DNA of 64,000 nucleotides from Billgrantia gudaonensis (GCF_900100195.1 NZ_FNES01000015.1:1-64000), one strand, 5' to 3'; positions 24,447 through 32,854 are shown, counted from the first letter of the stretch. Numbers and translations: made by a program. Notes: generated by a model not told the origin, from the sequence alone.

Positions 24447-24800
24447 GATGCTCACCTGTGTCTAAACGGGGAAGCCGCATGGTACTACGACGATCACGGG
24501 TGCCGAGCGCAATACCCGAACATTTCACTACAGTATTGTTCCATGTCATCCATTCAGCTCCACTGCGCCTGCGCCAGCAAGATGAGCGTTCGGTGATCTT
24601 CAGCGGTAGACGCTGAACGGACATAAGCAGCATTGAAGAATCGATAACTCATTGCCCACCTGAGCCACTCGTGGCGACATGGGAATGAATGACGTGCAGC
24701 GCGCGACTCAGTTGCACCACGCTCTGCCTTGCCCACCATCGGTGAAGGTGTCATCGTCACCTGGACCCCTTTGAGCGGCCAACCACGAGGAGCGAGCAAC
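24447..24800. other. 354-base gap without a recognised gene
   Basis: No confident gene is seen. The minus strand is open over about 24554-24690 and reads SYRFFNAAYVRSASTAEDHR, then a stop. This may be the tail of a decayed gene but I do not recognise it. The last part supplies the leader of the monooxygenase gene. Confidence 0.4.
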
Positions 24801-25133
24801 GTGTTCATCGCCATGAATCGTTTTCGAGTCAATCCCGAGAGAACGGACGAGTTCGAGCAGATCTGGCTGGAGCGGGAGACCCACCTGCAGGGCCTGCCCG
24901 GCTTCGTCGAGTTTCACATGCTGCGCGGGCCCGAGGAGGAGGATCACGTCCTCTACGCCTCGCACACCATCTGGCGCTCGCGCGAGGACTTCGAGGCCTG
25001 GACGCACTCCGAAGCGTTCCGTGCCGCCCATGCCAACGCCGGCCAGAGCCGCCGCGAGGGGCTCTACCTCGGCCCGCCCAAGTTCGAGGGCTTCGAGGTC
25101 ATCCAGACGATCGGCGAGTCGAACGACGCCTGA
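24801..25133 (+). CDS. IsdG-like haem-degrading monooxygenase
   Basis: The 110-residue ABM-fold protein resembles cofactor-free haem oxygenases IsdG/IsdI, which open haem and free iron. All three catalytic residues of that family can be placed: Asn6 (MFIAMNRF), Trp67 (FEAWTHS) and His77 (FRAAHAN). The GTG start at 24801 has AGGAG upstream and fits the family N-terminus; an ATG at 24729 would add unrelated residues. The next gene follows after 17 bases and encodes a CbiX-type chelatase-like protein, which suggests tetrapyrrole or iron handling as a pair. Confidence 0.82.
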   Translation: MFIAMNRFRVNPERTDEFEQIWLERETHLQGLPGFVEFHMLRGPEEEDHVLYASHTIWRSREDFEAWTHSEAFRAAHANAGQSRREGLYLGPPKFEGFEVIQTIGESNDA

Positions 25134-25150
25134 ACGCACCGAGGCCTGCC

Positions 25151-26023
25151 ATGCGAAAGATCGTGCTCGTCGACAACGGCTCCCTGCGCCCGCAGGCCAC
25201 GCTCAACCTGCGTCGCCTGGCTCACGCCCTGAGCCGGACCACTGGCGAGGCGGTCGAGGCCGCTTCCCTGCTGCACTCCTTCAAGATCCCCGCAGAGAAG
25301 CTCGACGGCCGCAAGGCCGTGTCGCTGGGGCCGTTGGCCGAGCGTTATGCCCAGCAGGGCGTGACCGAGCTGCTCATCCTTCCCTTCTTCTTCGGCCCCA
25401 GCCAGGCGCTGACCGGCTACCTGCCCGAGCGCCTCGGCGAGGTGCAGGCCAGCTACCCGCAGTTGGGCGTCAAGGTGGCCCTGCCCCTGGTCGAAAGCCA
25501 GACGACGGTGGACCTGCGCCTGGCGCAGCTGCTGGCGGACAACGTGCGGGAAAGGATGGCGGGGCTGTCGCGGCCGAAGGTCGTGCTGGTCGATCACGGC
25601 AGCCCGAACCCGGAAGTCACGGCGGTGCGCAACTATCTCGCCGGCCAGCTGAGCGTGCTGCTGGCCGATGCAGCGAGCTGCGTCACCTTCGCCTCCATGG
25701 AGCGCCGCGACGGCGATGCCTATCGCTTCAACGAGCCGCTGCTGGTCGACCTGCTGGCTTCACCGGCGATGGCCCACGGCGACGTGATTCTCGCCATGCT
25801 GTTCCTCTCCCCGGGTCGCCACGCCGGCGAAGGGGGCGATATCGCCGAGATCTGCCAAGCGGCAATGTCGCGCTCGCCCGGCCTGAACGTGACCGCGACG
25901 CGGCTGGTCGGCGAACACGACGCCATCGTGGATATCCTGGCGACCCGCCTGCAGCAGGCCCTGGCCGGCGAGCCGCTGCTGACGGAACTGCCGCCCGCAG
26001 GCGGCAGCGTCATGCCAGACTGA
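25151..26023 (+). CDS. Double CbiX/SirB-domain protein (chelatase-like)
   Basis: The 290-residue protein has two tandem CbiX halves. CbiX/SirB enzymes insert cobalt or iron into sirohydrochlorin using two His residues. Half 2 keeps both: VLVDHGSPNP (His149) and LFLSPGRHAGEGG (His224). Half 1 has VLVDNGSLRP, with Asn9 for His, and ILPFFFGPSQAL, with no second His. The N-terminal half is thus probably structural. It is transcribed with the haem-monooxygenase gene. The substrate could be sirohydrochlorin or another tetrapyrrole; no other cobalamin or sirohaem gene is adjacent. Confidence 0.85.
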   Translation: MRKIVLVDNGSLRPQATLNLRRLAHALSRTTGEAVEAASLLHSFKIPAEKLDGRKAVSLGPLAERYAQQGVTELLILPFFFGPSQALTGYLPERLGEVQASYPQLGVKVALPLVESQTTVDLRLAQLLADNVRERMAGLSRPKVVLVDHGSPNPEVTAVRNYLAGQLSVLLADAASCVTFASMERRDGDAYRFNEPLLVDLLASPAMAHGDVILAMLFLSPGRHAGEGGDIAEICQAAMSRSPGLNVTATRLVGEHDAIVDILATRLQQALAGEPLLTELPPAGGSVMPD

Positions 26024-26028
26024 GCCAC

Positions 26029-26056
26029 GGCCCGGCAATCGCTCGCATGCCGGGCC
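26029..26056. terminator. Hairpin between convergent genes
   Basis: GGCCCGGCA and TGCCGGGCC form perfect nine-base arms with a ten-base loop, in the 43 bases between the CbiX gene (plus) and the OpuAC-type gene (minus). It is placed to stop transcription from both sides, though neither side has a clear T-run. Confidence 0.6.
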
Positions 26057-26066
26057 AGGGGGAGGA

Positions 26067-26936
26067 TCAAGGGGCCTCGGCTTCCACTTCCAGCCATTCG
26101 TCGATCAGATCGCGATGGTCGTCGATCCACTGCTGGGCACCCTCGACGGGATCGCCGACTTCCTCGATGGTCGCCATCAGGCCGCCGAGGCTGTCGTCGT
26201 CCATGTACCAGGCGTTCAGTACGTCGGTCAGCCAGGGCTCGTCGCTGGCGAAGTCGCCGCGCGAGAACCAGTAGATGGTTTCGTTTTCGCCGTAGATGCC
26301 CTTGGGATCCTCGAGGTACTTGAGGTCGTATTCGGCGAAGGCCCAGTGCGGACTCCACAGGGTCACGACGATGGGTTCCTCGCTGGCATAGGCGCTGTCG
26401 AGCGCCGACATCATCGCCGGGCCCGAGCTGTTGATCTGCGACAGCGGCAGTTCGTACGCCTCGATGGCGTCATCGGTCAGGCCGGCGATCGCGGAGCCGC
26501 TGTCGATGCCCAGGATGGAGGGGCTGCCCTGGTATTCGAACTCGTCCGCACGTTCCACGAGCTCCGGAATGGTGTCGATGTCGACGTAGCTGGGAACGAC
26601 CAGACCCAGCCCCGTGCCCTCGTACCAGGCGTCGTGCACCTGGAGTTGGTCCTCGTAGGGTTCGAGGAACGGCTTGTCGGTGATCGGCAGCCAGATCTCC
26701 ATGGAGATGTCGATATCGCCCTGGGCCATGGCCGTGTATAGCGCATTCTTGCTGACATTGGAGAGCTCGACATCGTAGCCGTACTCGTCCTCCAGCAGGA
26801 TCTTCCACATGTTGGCGACGGCGATGTTCTCGGCCCAGTTGTTGGTGCCGATGGTCAGGTTCTCGTCCTGAGCCATGAGGGCCTGGCTCGCCGGAATGAG
26901 GGCAAGGGCCAGCAGTGCGGATGACAGTTTCTTCAT
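26067..26936 (-). CDS. OpuAC/ProX-type glycine betaine-class binding protein
   Basis: The 289-residue periplasmic protein begins with a signal peptide (MKKLSSALLALALIPASQA, cleaved near LMAQDE). It belongs to the OpuAC domain family that binds glycine betaine, choline, carnitine, proline betaine or DMSP in an aromatic cage. Conserved Trp positions are NNWAEN, MEIWLP, DAWYEGTGLGLVVPSY and WSPHWAF. No permease or ATPase gene lies nearby, so it is an orphan and must use a transporter encoded elsewhere. It follows the DddP-like gene by 125 bases on the same strand. Confidence 0.88.
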   Translation of the reverse strand: MKKLSSALLALALIPASQALMAQDENLTIGTNNWAENIAVANMWKILLEDEYGYDVELSNVSKNALYTAMAQGDIDISMEIWLPITDKPFLEPYEDQLQVHDAWYEGTGLGLVVPSYVDIDTIPELVERADEFEYQGSPSILGIDSGSAIAGLTDDAIEAYELPLSQINSSGPAMMSALDSAYASEEPIVVTLWSPHWAFAEYDLKYLEDPKGIYGENETIYWFSRGDFASDEPWLTDVLNAWYMDDDSLGGLMATIEEVGDPVEGAQQWIDDHRDLIDEWLEVEAEAP

Positions 26937-27061
26937 TCGAAAAATCTCCCCGTTATGGCGTTGTTTTATGGAAGCTCGATACTAACAATCTCTTCGCCAC
27001 TCCCCTCCCTTGGATTGAGAATGCCTGCCATGAGAAAAGGGAATGGCGCCGGTGCTCGTGC

Positions 27062-28309
27062 CTAGCCGATCAGCCTGGAATCGAGGGGATAATCCGACAG
27101 CAGCTCGACCCGGCCGTCGTCGCGGACGTACAGCTGTTCCTCGAGCTTGACGCCCTCGCCGCCGTCTTCGTGGCCGATGAAGCTTTCCACGCACAACGTC
27201 ATGCCCGGAGCGATGACGCCGTCGTAGCCCTTGTCGTCGATGTCCTCGCGATGAACGATGTAGGGGTATTCGCCGTTCATGCCCACCCCGTGCGCCAGGG
27301 CGAAATAGCGCCGCGCCCGGTAGGCGGGTGGAATGCGCCAGGCACGCTCGGCGTATTCCTTGAAGCTGACCCCGGGCTTGAGGTTTTCCATGTTGGTGCG
27401 GATCTGCTCGTAGGCCAGCTTGTAGAGGTCCCGCTGGGCCGGGCTCGCCTCGCCCTGGCCGCACAGGAAGGTGCGCGAGAAGTCGGCATAGTAGCCGTAT
27501 CGCCCCACCACGTCGGTATCCAGGGCGACCAGCTCGCCGTCGCGGATGAGGCGGTCGGAGCACTCCTGGAACCAGGGGTTGGTACGCGGCCCCGAGTTCA
27601 TCAGCCGCGTCTCGACGAAGTCGGCATCGGTGGCGATGATGTGCTCGTGCAGCTTGGCCCAGACGGCGTTCTCGCTGACGCCCGGCGCGATGGCGGCTTC
27701 CAGCTTGCGCACGCCGTCTTCCACGGCACGCAGCGATGAGCGGATCATCTTGATCTCGTTGGGCACCTTGTAGGCACGCGCCCGTTCCAGCGGCTCCTGG
27801 GCGTCCAGCACCCGGAAGCCGCGCCGCTGCAGCTCGAAGCCCGCCTCCGGCGTGGCACTCTCGATGGCGATGCGCTCGCCGCCACCGCACTGGCGTACCA
27901 GCTCGACGATCTCGTCGGCCCAGGCGCGGGTCACCGCTGCGGTGTTCTTTTCGTTGAAGTAGTAGGAAATCGCCTTGGCCGGCCGGATCTCGTCCACCGT
28001 GGGCAGGTGGCTGGCCAGATGCTCGCAGCCGGAGAACTCGAACAGCACCACCGGGCCCTCGGCGGGCACGAAGGCATAGCGCGCGGGGTTGCGCGAGCTG
28101 TAGACCTGCATGTTGCGCGAGCCGGTGGCGTAGCGCACGTGGGCGGGGTCGAACAGCACCGCGGCGGTGATGTCGCGCTTGGCCAGCTCGGCGCGCACCC
28201 GTCCGAGCCGATCCAGCAGGATGCGTGGAATCTCGTCGGCGGAGGGCTCGCATTCCGCCGGTTCGTGGGTGGGCGGCAGGATGCCCATGGACGCCAGGTC
28301 CATTCTCAT
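27062..28309 (-). CDS. M24-fold protein related to DMSP lyase DddP, lacking the proposed catalytic Asp
   Basis: The 415-residue protein has a creatinase-like N-terminal domain and a pita-bread metalloenzyme domain. It resembles DddP along its length (FDPAHVRYATGSRNMQ, ETRLMNSGPRTNPWFQEC). The six DddP metal ligands are all present: Asp264, Asp266, Asp276, His340, Glu375 and Glu390. So is the Tyr equivalent to Tyr366 (Tyr335). The position of DddP Asp377, proposed as the catalytic base, is Gly346 in HGVGMNGEYP. It may not cleave DMSP. It lies 44 bases after a 2OG-Fe(II) oxygenase gene and before a betaine-type binding protein. DddP numbering is from memory. Confidence 0.8.
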   Translation of the reverse strand: MRMDLASMGILPPTHEPAECEPSADEIPRILLDRLGRVRAELAKRDITAAVLFDPAHVRYATGSRNMQVYSSRNPARYAFVPAEGPVVLFEFSGCEHLASHLPTVDEIRPAKAISYYFNEKNTAAVTRAWADEIVELVRQCGGGERIAIESATPEAGFELQRRGFRVLDAQEPLERARAYKVPNEIKMIRSSLRAVEDGVRKLEAAIAPGVSENAVWAKLHEHIIATDADFVETRLMNSGPRTNPWFQECSDRLIRDGELVALDTDVVGRYGYYADFSRTFLCGQGEASPAQRDLYKLAYEQIRTNMENLKPGVSFKEYAERAWRIPPAYRARRYFALAHGVGMNGEYPYIVHREDIDDKGYDGVIAPGMTLCVESFIGHEDGGEGVKLEEQLYVRDDGRVELLSDYPLDSRLIG

Positions 28310-28353
28310 CGGTGTCTCCTCGTCTCGGGGGCGGTAGTCATCGTTGTTTCGGT

Positions 28354-29247
28354 TCAGTCGATCAGGCCGTCGGCACGCGCCTCGCGGCGCTCCTCTGCCA
28401 GCATGTGCTGCTCCGAGACCCGGCCGTAGAGCTGGCGGGTGCGCTCAAGGCGCCCCACCACGTCGGGCGCCTGCGAATAGGCGAAGATCGCCGTCAGGCG
28501 CGGCGTGTCGCCTTCCACGCGCGTGACCCGGTGCAGGCTGAAGCGCCCTTTGAACAACTGCAGATCGCCCGGCTGCAGGTCGAGCCGCTTTACGCCTTGC
28601 GTTCGCTCACCACGAATCACCGCACCGACCTCGGCGTAGTTCTCGTCCTGGGGGTTGCGGATGTTGGGGCAGTATTCGAACACCCCGCCGCTCTCGGGCT
28701 GCTGGGTCATCATGGTGACGATGAATTCGTTGGTGTCGTAGTGCCACGGCTGCTCGGTGCCGTCCGGCAGTACGTTGAGCACCAGCCCGGCGTACGGGTC
28801 GGCGTACTCGTAGATGCGCGGCTCGCCCAGGCAGCGCTGCACCAGCGACTTCATGGCGCGTGAGACGTAGAGCCGGTGGATCAGGGTGTCGGCAGTGATC
28901 ATGTCGCGGGTCACGAAGCCGCTGGTGCGGGTCATGAACAGTCGCCGGGGATCCTCCTCGGGCAGCTCGGGGTCGTCGGCGGTGAAGTAGGCGTTGACCT
29001 CGCGGGTGTTGTAGAAGCTCGTCTCGGCCATCCGCGCGCTCTCCGCGCGGACGCGCTCGAGGCGGTCCTGGCGCAGGAAGCCGCGCAAGACGACGCAGCC
29101 TTCGCGGTCCAGGTGGGCGCGGGCCATCTCGACGGTCTCGAGCAGCGCCGGGTCATCGGGCCGGTGCAGGGGATATCGCGCGGTGTCGACGATATCGGAA
29201 AGGTCCAGGGCCTCGGCGTCGGCCAGGCCAGGGTCGGTGGCGCTCAT
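28354..29247 (-). CDS. 2-oxoglutarate/Fe(II)-dependent oxygenase
   Basis: The 297-residue enzyme has the jelly-roll facial triad HxD...H: His169 and Asp171 (EQPWHYDTNEFIVTMM) and His239 (RFSLHRVTRV), followed by Arg250 for 2-oxoglutarate. An Asp in the triad means hydroxylase-type rather than halogenase-type chemistry. It belongs to the phytanoyl-CoA dioxygenase/ArpA-like group; the substrate is unknown. CAGGAGG before the ATG at 29245-29247 fixes the start. It is the first gene of a run with the DddP-like and OpuAC-type genes and is divergent from a LysR gene. Confidence 0.85.
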   Translation of the reverse strand: MSATDPGLADAEALDLSDIVDTARYPLHRPDDPALLETVEMARAHLDREGCVVLRGFLRQDRLERVRAESARMAETSFYNTREVNAYFTADDPELPEEDPRRLFMTRTSGFVTRDMITADTLIHRLYVSRAMKSLVQRCLGEPRIYEYADPYAGLVLNVLPDGTEQPWHYDTNEFIVTMMTQQPESGGVFEYCPNIRNPQDENYAEVGAVIRGERTQGVKRLDLQPGDLQLFKGRFSLHRVTRVEGDTPRLTAIFAYSQAPDVVGRLERTRQLYGRVSEQHMLAEERREARADGLID

Positions 29248-29329
29248 CGGTAGCCTCCTGGGGTGTCGGTCGTCTTCGGTCAGGCTTATGCTGGACGCCC
29301 CACAGCCATTCGAAAAACGAGTCATTCCG

Positions 29330-30232
29330 ATGGATTCAATCGGCGATTCCGATCGATCGCGCCTGCCCGCCCTGGACAGCGACCTGCTGCTGGCTTTCGT
29401 CACCGTGGCCGACAGCGGTGGTTTCACCGCGGCCGCACGCTATCTGCACAGGACGCAGTCGACCGTCAGCCTGCGGGTGAGCACCCTGGAGGATCGTCTG
29501 GGCACGCGGCTACTGAACCGCACCAGCCGCCACCTGGCGCTGACGCCGGACGGCCAGACCTTTCTGGTCTACGCGCGGCGCCTGCTGCAGCTCCAGCGCG
29601 AGGCGTTGGGGGCACTGAACGTCTCGAACGAGCCGATCACCCTGCGTTTCGGGCTGCCGGAGGACTATGCCGGCACCTGGCTGCCCGCCCTGCTCGAGCG
29701 TTTCTCGGCGAGTCATCCCGAGGTGCGGGTGCATATCCACTGCCGCATGTCCACCGAGCTGCTCGACCGGCTCGATGACGGCTCGCTGGATCTGGTGCTG
29801 GCGGTGCGCCACGCCGCCGACAGCGGCGGCGAGGTGGTCGGCGAGGAGGCCGTGGTATGGGCCGCGCATCGCGACTTCCGCCCAGACCCGGAACGCCCAC
29901 TGCCGCTGGCCCTGTTCCCCGAGCAGTGCGTGTATCGGCGGCGCGCGCTCCAGGCGCTGACCGAGCGGGGACTGGCCTGGCAGGTCGACTCGACCAGCCA
30001 GAGCCCCAGCGGCCTGCGCGTCATCGTCGATCAGGCCCGCGCGGTGACGCTCTGCGAGCGGCGCATGGTGCCCGAGCGCTGGCGGGTGCTCGGCGAGGCC
30101 GAGGGCCTGCCGCCCCTGCCCGCCGCCGAGCTGGAGATCCATCGCTCGCCCAGCCTGACGCATCCGGCCTTCGAGGCCTTCGTGCAACGGCTGCGCGAGG
30201 TGATGACGGAGGCGCTGCCCGCAACGCTATAA
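29330..30232 (+). CDS. LysR-family regulator, divergent from the oxygenase operon
   Basis: The 300-residue regulator has the winged helix LDSDLLLAFVTVADSGGFTAAARYLHRTQSTVSLRVSTLEDRLG and a LysR effector domain (ITLRFGLPEDYAGTWLPALLERF, DLVLAVRHAAD). It is divergent from the 2OG oxygenase operon, across 82 bases, and so the likely regulator of that operon. ATG at 29330 is preferred to an ATG at 29287. Its 3' end overlaps the next LysR gene, which runs the opposite way, by six bases. Confidence 0.88.
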   Translation: MDSIGDSDRSRLPALDSDLLLAFVTVADSGGFTAAARYLHRTQSTVSLRVSTLEDRLGTRLLNRTSRHLALTPDGQTFLVYARRLLQLQREALGALNVSNEPITLRFGLPEDYAGTWLPALLERFSASHPEVRVHIHCRMSTELLDRLDDGSLDLVLAVRHAADSGGEVVGEEAVVWAAHRDFRPDPERPLPLALFPEQCVYRRRALQALTERGLAWQVDSTSQSPSGLRVIVDQARAVTLCERRMVPERWRVLGEAEGLPPLPAAELEIHRSPSLTHPAFEAFVQRLREVMTEALPATL

Positions 30233-31150
30233 CGAGCGCTCCAACGAACGCTCCGGGGAGCTGTCGCTGGCTACGGCGCTGAGCAGCCAGTCGCGCAGCA
30301 GCGTCAGCGTCGGCTCGTCGCCCTGCCCCGGCCGGGTGACGAACCAATAGGATTGATGCCCGGGCATCGACGCCGCCAGCGGCTGCACCAACGCTCCCTT
30401 GGCCAGCTCCCGGGCGACCATGGCACGGTCGGCGATGGTGATGCCCAACCCTTCCAATGCAGCGCGAATCGCCAGATCCAGCAGGTCGAATTCCAATCCG
30501 CCCTGGGTATCGACGCCCTCGATCCCCGCCGCATCCAGCCAGTGCCGCCAGGTCGGGAAGCGATCCTCGGTGGTGCGCATCACGTGCAGCAGCGTCTGCT
30601 CGCTCAGGTCCAGCGGCTGGCCGCCTCGCAGCAGGCGCGGCGAACAGACCGCAATGTGGTGTTCCTGCATCAGGAAGTGCGGTTCGACGTCGCTCCAGTC
30701 GCCGTCGCCGAAGCGAATGGCGGCGTCCAGCGCGCTGTCGGCGGCCAGGTCGTCGACCTCGCGGGTGGTCAACGTCAACGACAGGAAGGGATAACGCCGC
30801 CGCAGATCGTCCAGGCGCGGCACCAGCCAGCGACTGGCCAGGGTCGGCGGCACGTTGAGGCGCAAGCGGGTGAGATCCGTCGGCGAGGCGAGATCGCGCA
30901 CCGTCATGGCGATGCGGTCGAACGACGTGCTCAGCGCCGGCAGCAGGCGCCGCCCCGCCTCGGTCAGCCGCAACTGCCCCGGCCGCCGCTCGAACAGGCT
31001 CACCCCCAGTTGCTCCTCCAGATGACGCACCTGACGGCTGATCGCGCTCTGCGTCACGTGCAGCCGCTGCGCCGCCAGGGTGAAGTTCTGGCACTGCGCG
31101 GCGGCCTCGAAGGCCTTGAGGGCGTTGAGCGGTGGCAGGTAGCGACTCAT
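30227..31150 (-). CDS. LysR-family regulator (GcvA-like), divergent from the dehydrogenase operon
   Basis: The 307-residue protein has the winged helix LNALKAFEAAAQCQNFTLAAQRLHVTQSAISRQVRHLEEQLG and a GcvA-type effector domain (RLRLNVPPTLASRWLVPRLDDLRRRYP, LDAAIRFGDGDWSDV). It faces away from the aldehyde dehydrogenase/alcohol dehydrogenase/dehydratase operon across a 177-base region that carries a direct repeat, so it probably controls that operon. The ATG is at 31148-31150. Confidence 0.88.
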   Translation of the reverse strand: MSRYLPPLNALKAFEAAAQCQNFTLAAQRLHVTQSAISRQVRHLEEQLGVSLFERRPGQLRLTEAGRRLLPALSTSFDRIAMTVRDLASPTDLTRLRLNVPPTLASRWLVPRLDDLRRRYPFLSLTLTTREVDDLAADSALDAAIRFGDGDWSDVEPHFLMQEHHIAVCSPRLLRGGQPLDLSEQTLLHVMRTTEDRFPTWRHWLDAAGIEGVDTQGGLEFDLLDLAIRAALEGLGITIADRAMVARELAKGALVQPLAASMPGHQSYWFVTRPGQGDEPTLTLLRDWLLSAVASDSSPERSLERSL

Positions 31151-31163
31151 GGGCGACGGCCCC

Positions 31164-31227
31164 TCATGCGTTTTTATCGGGAGATGGCGTTTCGGAACGC
31201 GAGCTTTTTCGGTACGTCATGCGTTTT
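31164..31227. promoter_or_regulatory. Direct repeat in the LysR / aldehyde dehydrogenase intergenic region
   Basis: TCATGCGTTTT occurs at 31164-31174 and again at 31217-31227, 53 bases apart, or about five helical turns. Same-face repeats of this kind suit a LysR tetramer. Assignment to the adjacent regulator is inferred. Confidence 0.4.
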
Positions 31228-31327
31228 ACTCATGCCCAGGGTACCAAATTCTCGTTTGTCGCCCCATCCGACGCTGCCCAGACTGGCCATCGAGACCCTC
31301 AATCCTCAGCTCTGGAAATCGATCACC

Positions 31328-32854
31328 ATGGCCGACGATACCGAAACGCTGATGCCCCGAACGCGCGAACTGGCAGGCTGGCGCGGGCTGGCCGAGCGGT
31401 TGCCGCTGCCCCGTCGCGCCTATGTGGGCGGCGAGTGGCGCAATGCCGAGTCGGGTCGCACCTTCACCGCCCGCAACCCCGCCACCGGCGAGCCCCTGGC
31501 CGAGGTGGCCGCCTGCGACGCCGCCGATGTCGACCGGGCGGTAGCGATCGCACGGCGCACTTTCGAGGCCGGCGAGTGGCGCGAATTGCCGCCCACCGAG
31601 CGCAAGGCGCGCATGCTCGCCTGGGCCGATGCCATCGCCGCCCACGCCGACGAGATCGCCCTGCTCGAGACCCTGGAAACCGGCAAGCCCATCGGTCAGA
31701 CCACCAGCGTGGACGTGCCCGGGCTGGTCGGCGGGCTGCGCTGGTACGCCGAAGCGCTCGACAAGCTGTACGGCGAGACCGCGCCCAACGGGGCGAACAG
31801 CGTCTGCCTGATCGACCGCGAACCGGTCGGCGTGGTCGCCGCGGTGGTGCCCTGGAACTACCCGCTGATCATCGCCGGCTGGAAGCTCGGGCCGGCGCTG
31901 GGCGCCGGCAACTCGGTGATCCTCAAGCCCGCCGAGCAGTCGACGCTGGCCACCCTGCGCGTCGCCGAACTGGCGCGGGACGCCGGCATCCCGACCGGTG
32001 CCTTGCAGGTGATCACCGGCCTGGGCCACGAGGCCGGCCAGGCGCTGGGCCTGCACGACGATGTCGACGCCATCGGCTTCACCGGCTCCACCGAAGTCGG
32101 CAAGAAGTTCCTGGAATACTCGGCGCGCTCCAACATGAAGCGCATCGGCCTGGAATGCGGCGGCAAGAGCCCGCACATCGTCACCCGCAACGTCGACGAC
32201 CTCGACCGCATCGCCATGTATGTCGCCTACGGCGTCTGGTACAACCAGGGCGAAACCTGCCACGCCGGCACCCGGCTGATCGTCGACCGCACCATCAAGG
32301 ACGAGCTGCTGGCCCGGGTGCGCCAGTGGGCCGACGAGCTCCAGCCCGGCGATCCCCTCGATCCCGATACTCAAATGGGCGCGATGATCGAGCCGGAACA
32401 CGCCGACAAGGTCATGGGCTATCTCCAGCAGGGCCGCGACGAGGGCGCCCGGCTGCTGTTCGGCGGCGAGCGCGTGCGCCGGGACAGCGGCGGCGACTTC
32501 ATCACGCCGGCGATCTTCGACGAGGTCACCAACGACATGCGCATCGCCCGCGAGGAGATCTTCGGGCCGGTGCTGGTGACGATCGGCGTCGATGGCCTCG
32601 ACGAAGCCCTGGCCGTGGCCAACGACACCGATTACGGCCTGGGCGCGGCGATCTGGACCAACCGCCTGAGCGACGGCCACCGCGCCGCCCGCGCGCTGCG
32701 CGCCGGTACCGTCTGGGTCAACTGCTACGACCACACCTCCATCAACGCCCCCTTCGGCGGCTTCAAGCAGTCCGGACAGGGGCGCGACAAGTCGCTGCAC
32801 GCCTTCGACAAGTACACCGAACTCAAGACCACCTGGATCGAGCTGGACGCCTGA
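31328..32854 (+). CDS. NAD(P)-dependent aldehyde dehydrogenase (betaine-aldehyde/amino-aldehyde type)
   Basis: The 508-residue enzyme oxidises an aldehyde to an acid. Catalytic residues are Glu276 (LECGGKSP) and Cys311 (YNQGETCHAG). The signature regions VVPWNYPLIIAGWKLGPALGAGNSVILKPAEQ and AIGFTGSTEVGKKF, with the C-terminal FGGFKQSGQGRD, are those of the betaine-aldehyde, gamma-glutamyl-aminobutyraldehyde and 3-hydroxypropionaldehyde-like group. It opens a three-gene operon with an iron alcohol dehydrogenase (1-base gap) and an enolase-superfamily dehydratase. Confidence 0.9.
   Translation: MADDTETLMPRTRELAGWRGLAERLPLPRRAYVGGEWRNAESGRTFTARNPATGEPLAEVAACDAADVDRAVAIARRTFEAGEWRELPPTERKARMLAWADAIAAHADEIALLETLETGKPIGQTTSVDVPGLVGGLRWYAEALDKLYGETAPNGANSVCLIDREPVGVVAAVVPWNYPLIIAGWKLGPALGAGNSVILKPAEQSTLATLRVAELARDAGIPTGALQVITGLGHEAGQALGLHDDVDAIGFTGSTEVGKKFLEYSARSNMKRIGLECGGKSPHIVTRNVDDLDRIAMYVAYGVWYNQGETCHAGTRLIVDRTIKDELLARVRQWADELQPGDPLDPDTQMGAMIEPEHADKVMGYLQQGRDEGARLLFGGERVRRDSGGDFITPAIFDEVTNDMRIAREEIFGPVLVTIGVDGLDEALAVANDTDYGLGAAIWTNRLSDGHRAARALRAGTVWVNCYDHTSINAPFGGFKQSGQGRDKSLHAFDKYTELKTTWIELDA

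Noticed and set aside
25151..26023. Calling the CbiX protein a cobalamin-pathway cobaltochelatase
   Set aside because: No other cobalamin or sirohaem gene is near, and half of the protein lacks catalytic His residues.
27062..28309. Calling the M24 protein a DMSP lyase (dddP)
   Set aside because: The proposed catalytic Asp is Gly here, and no DMSP transporter or acrylate gene is adjacent. Similarity is stated but the symbol withheld.
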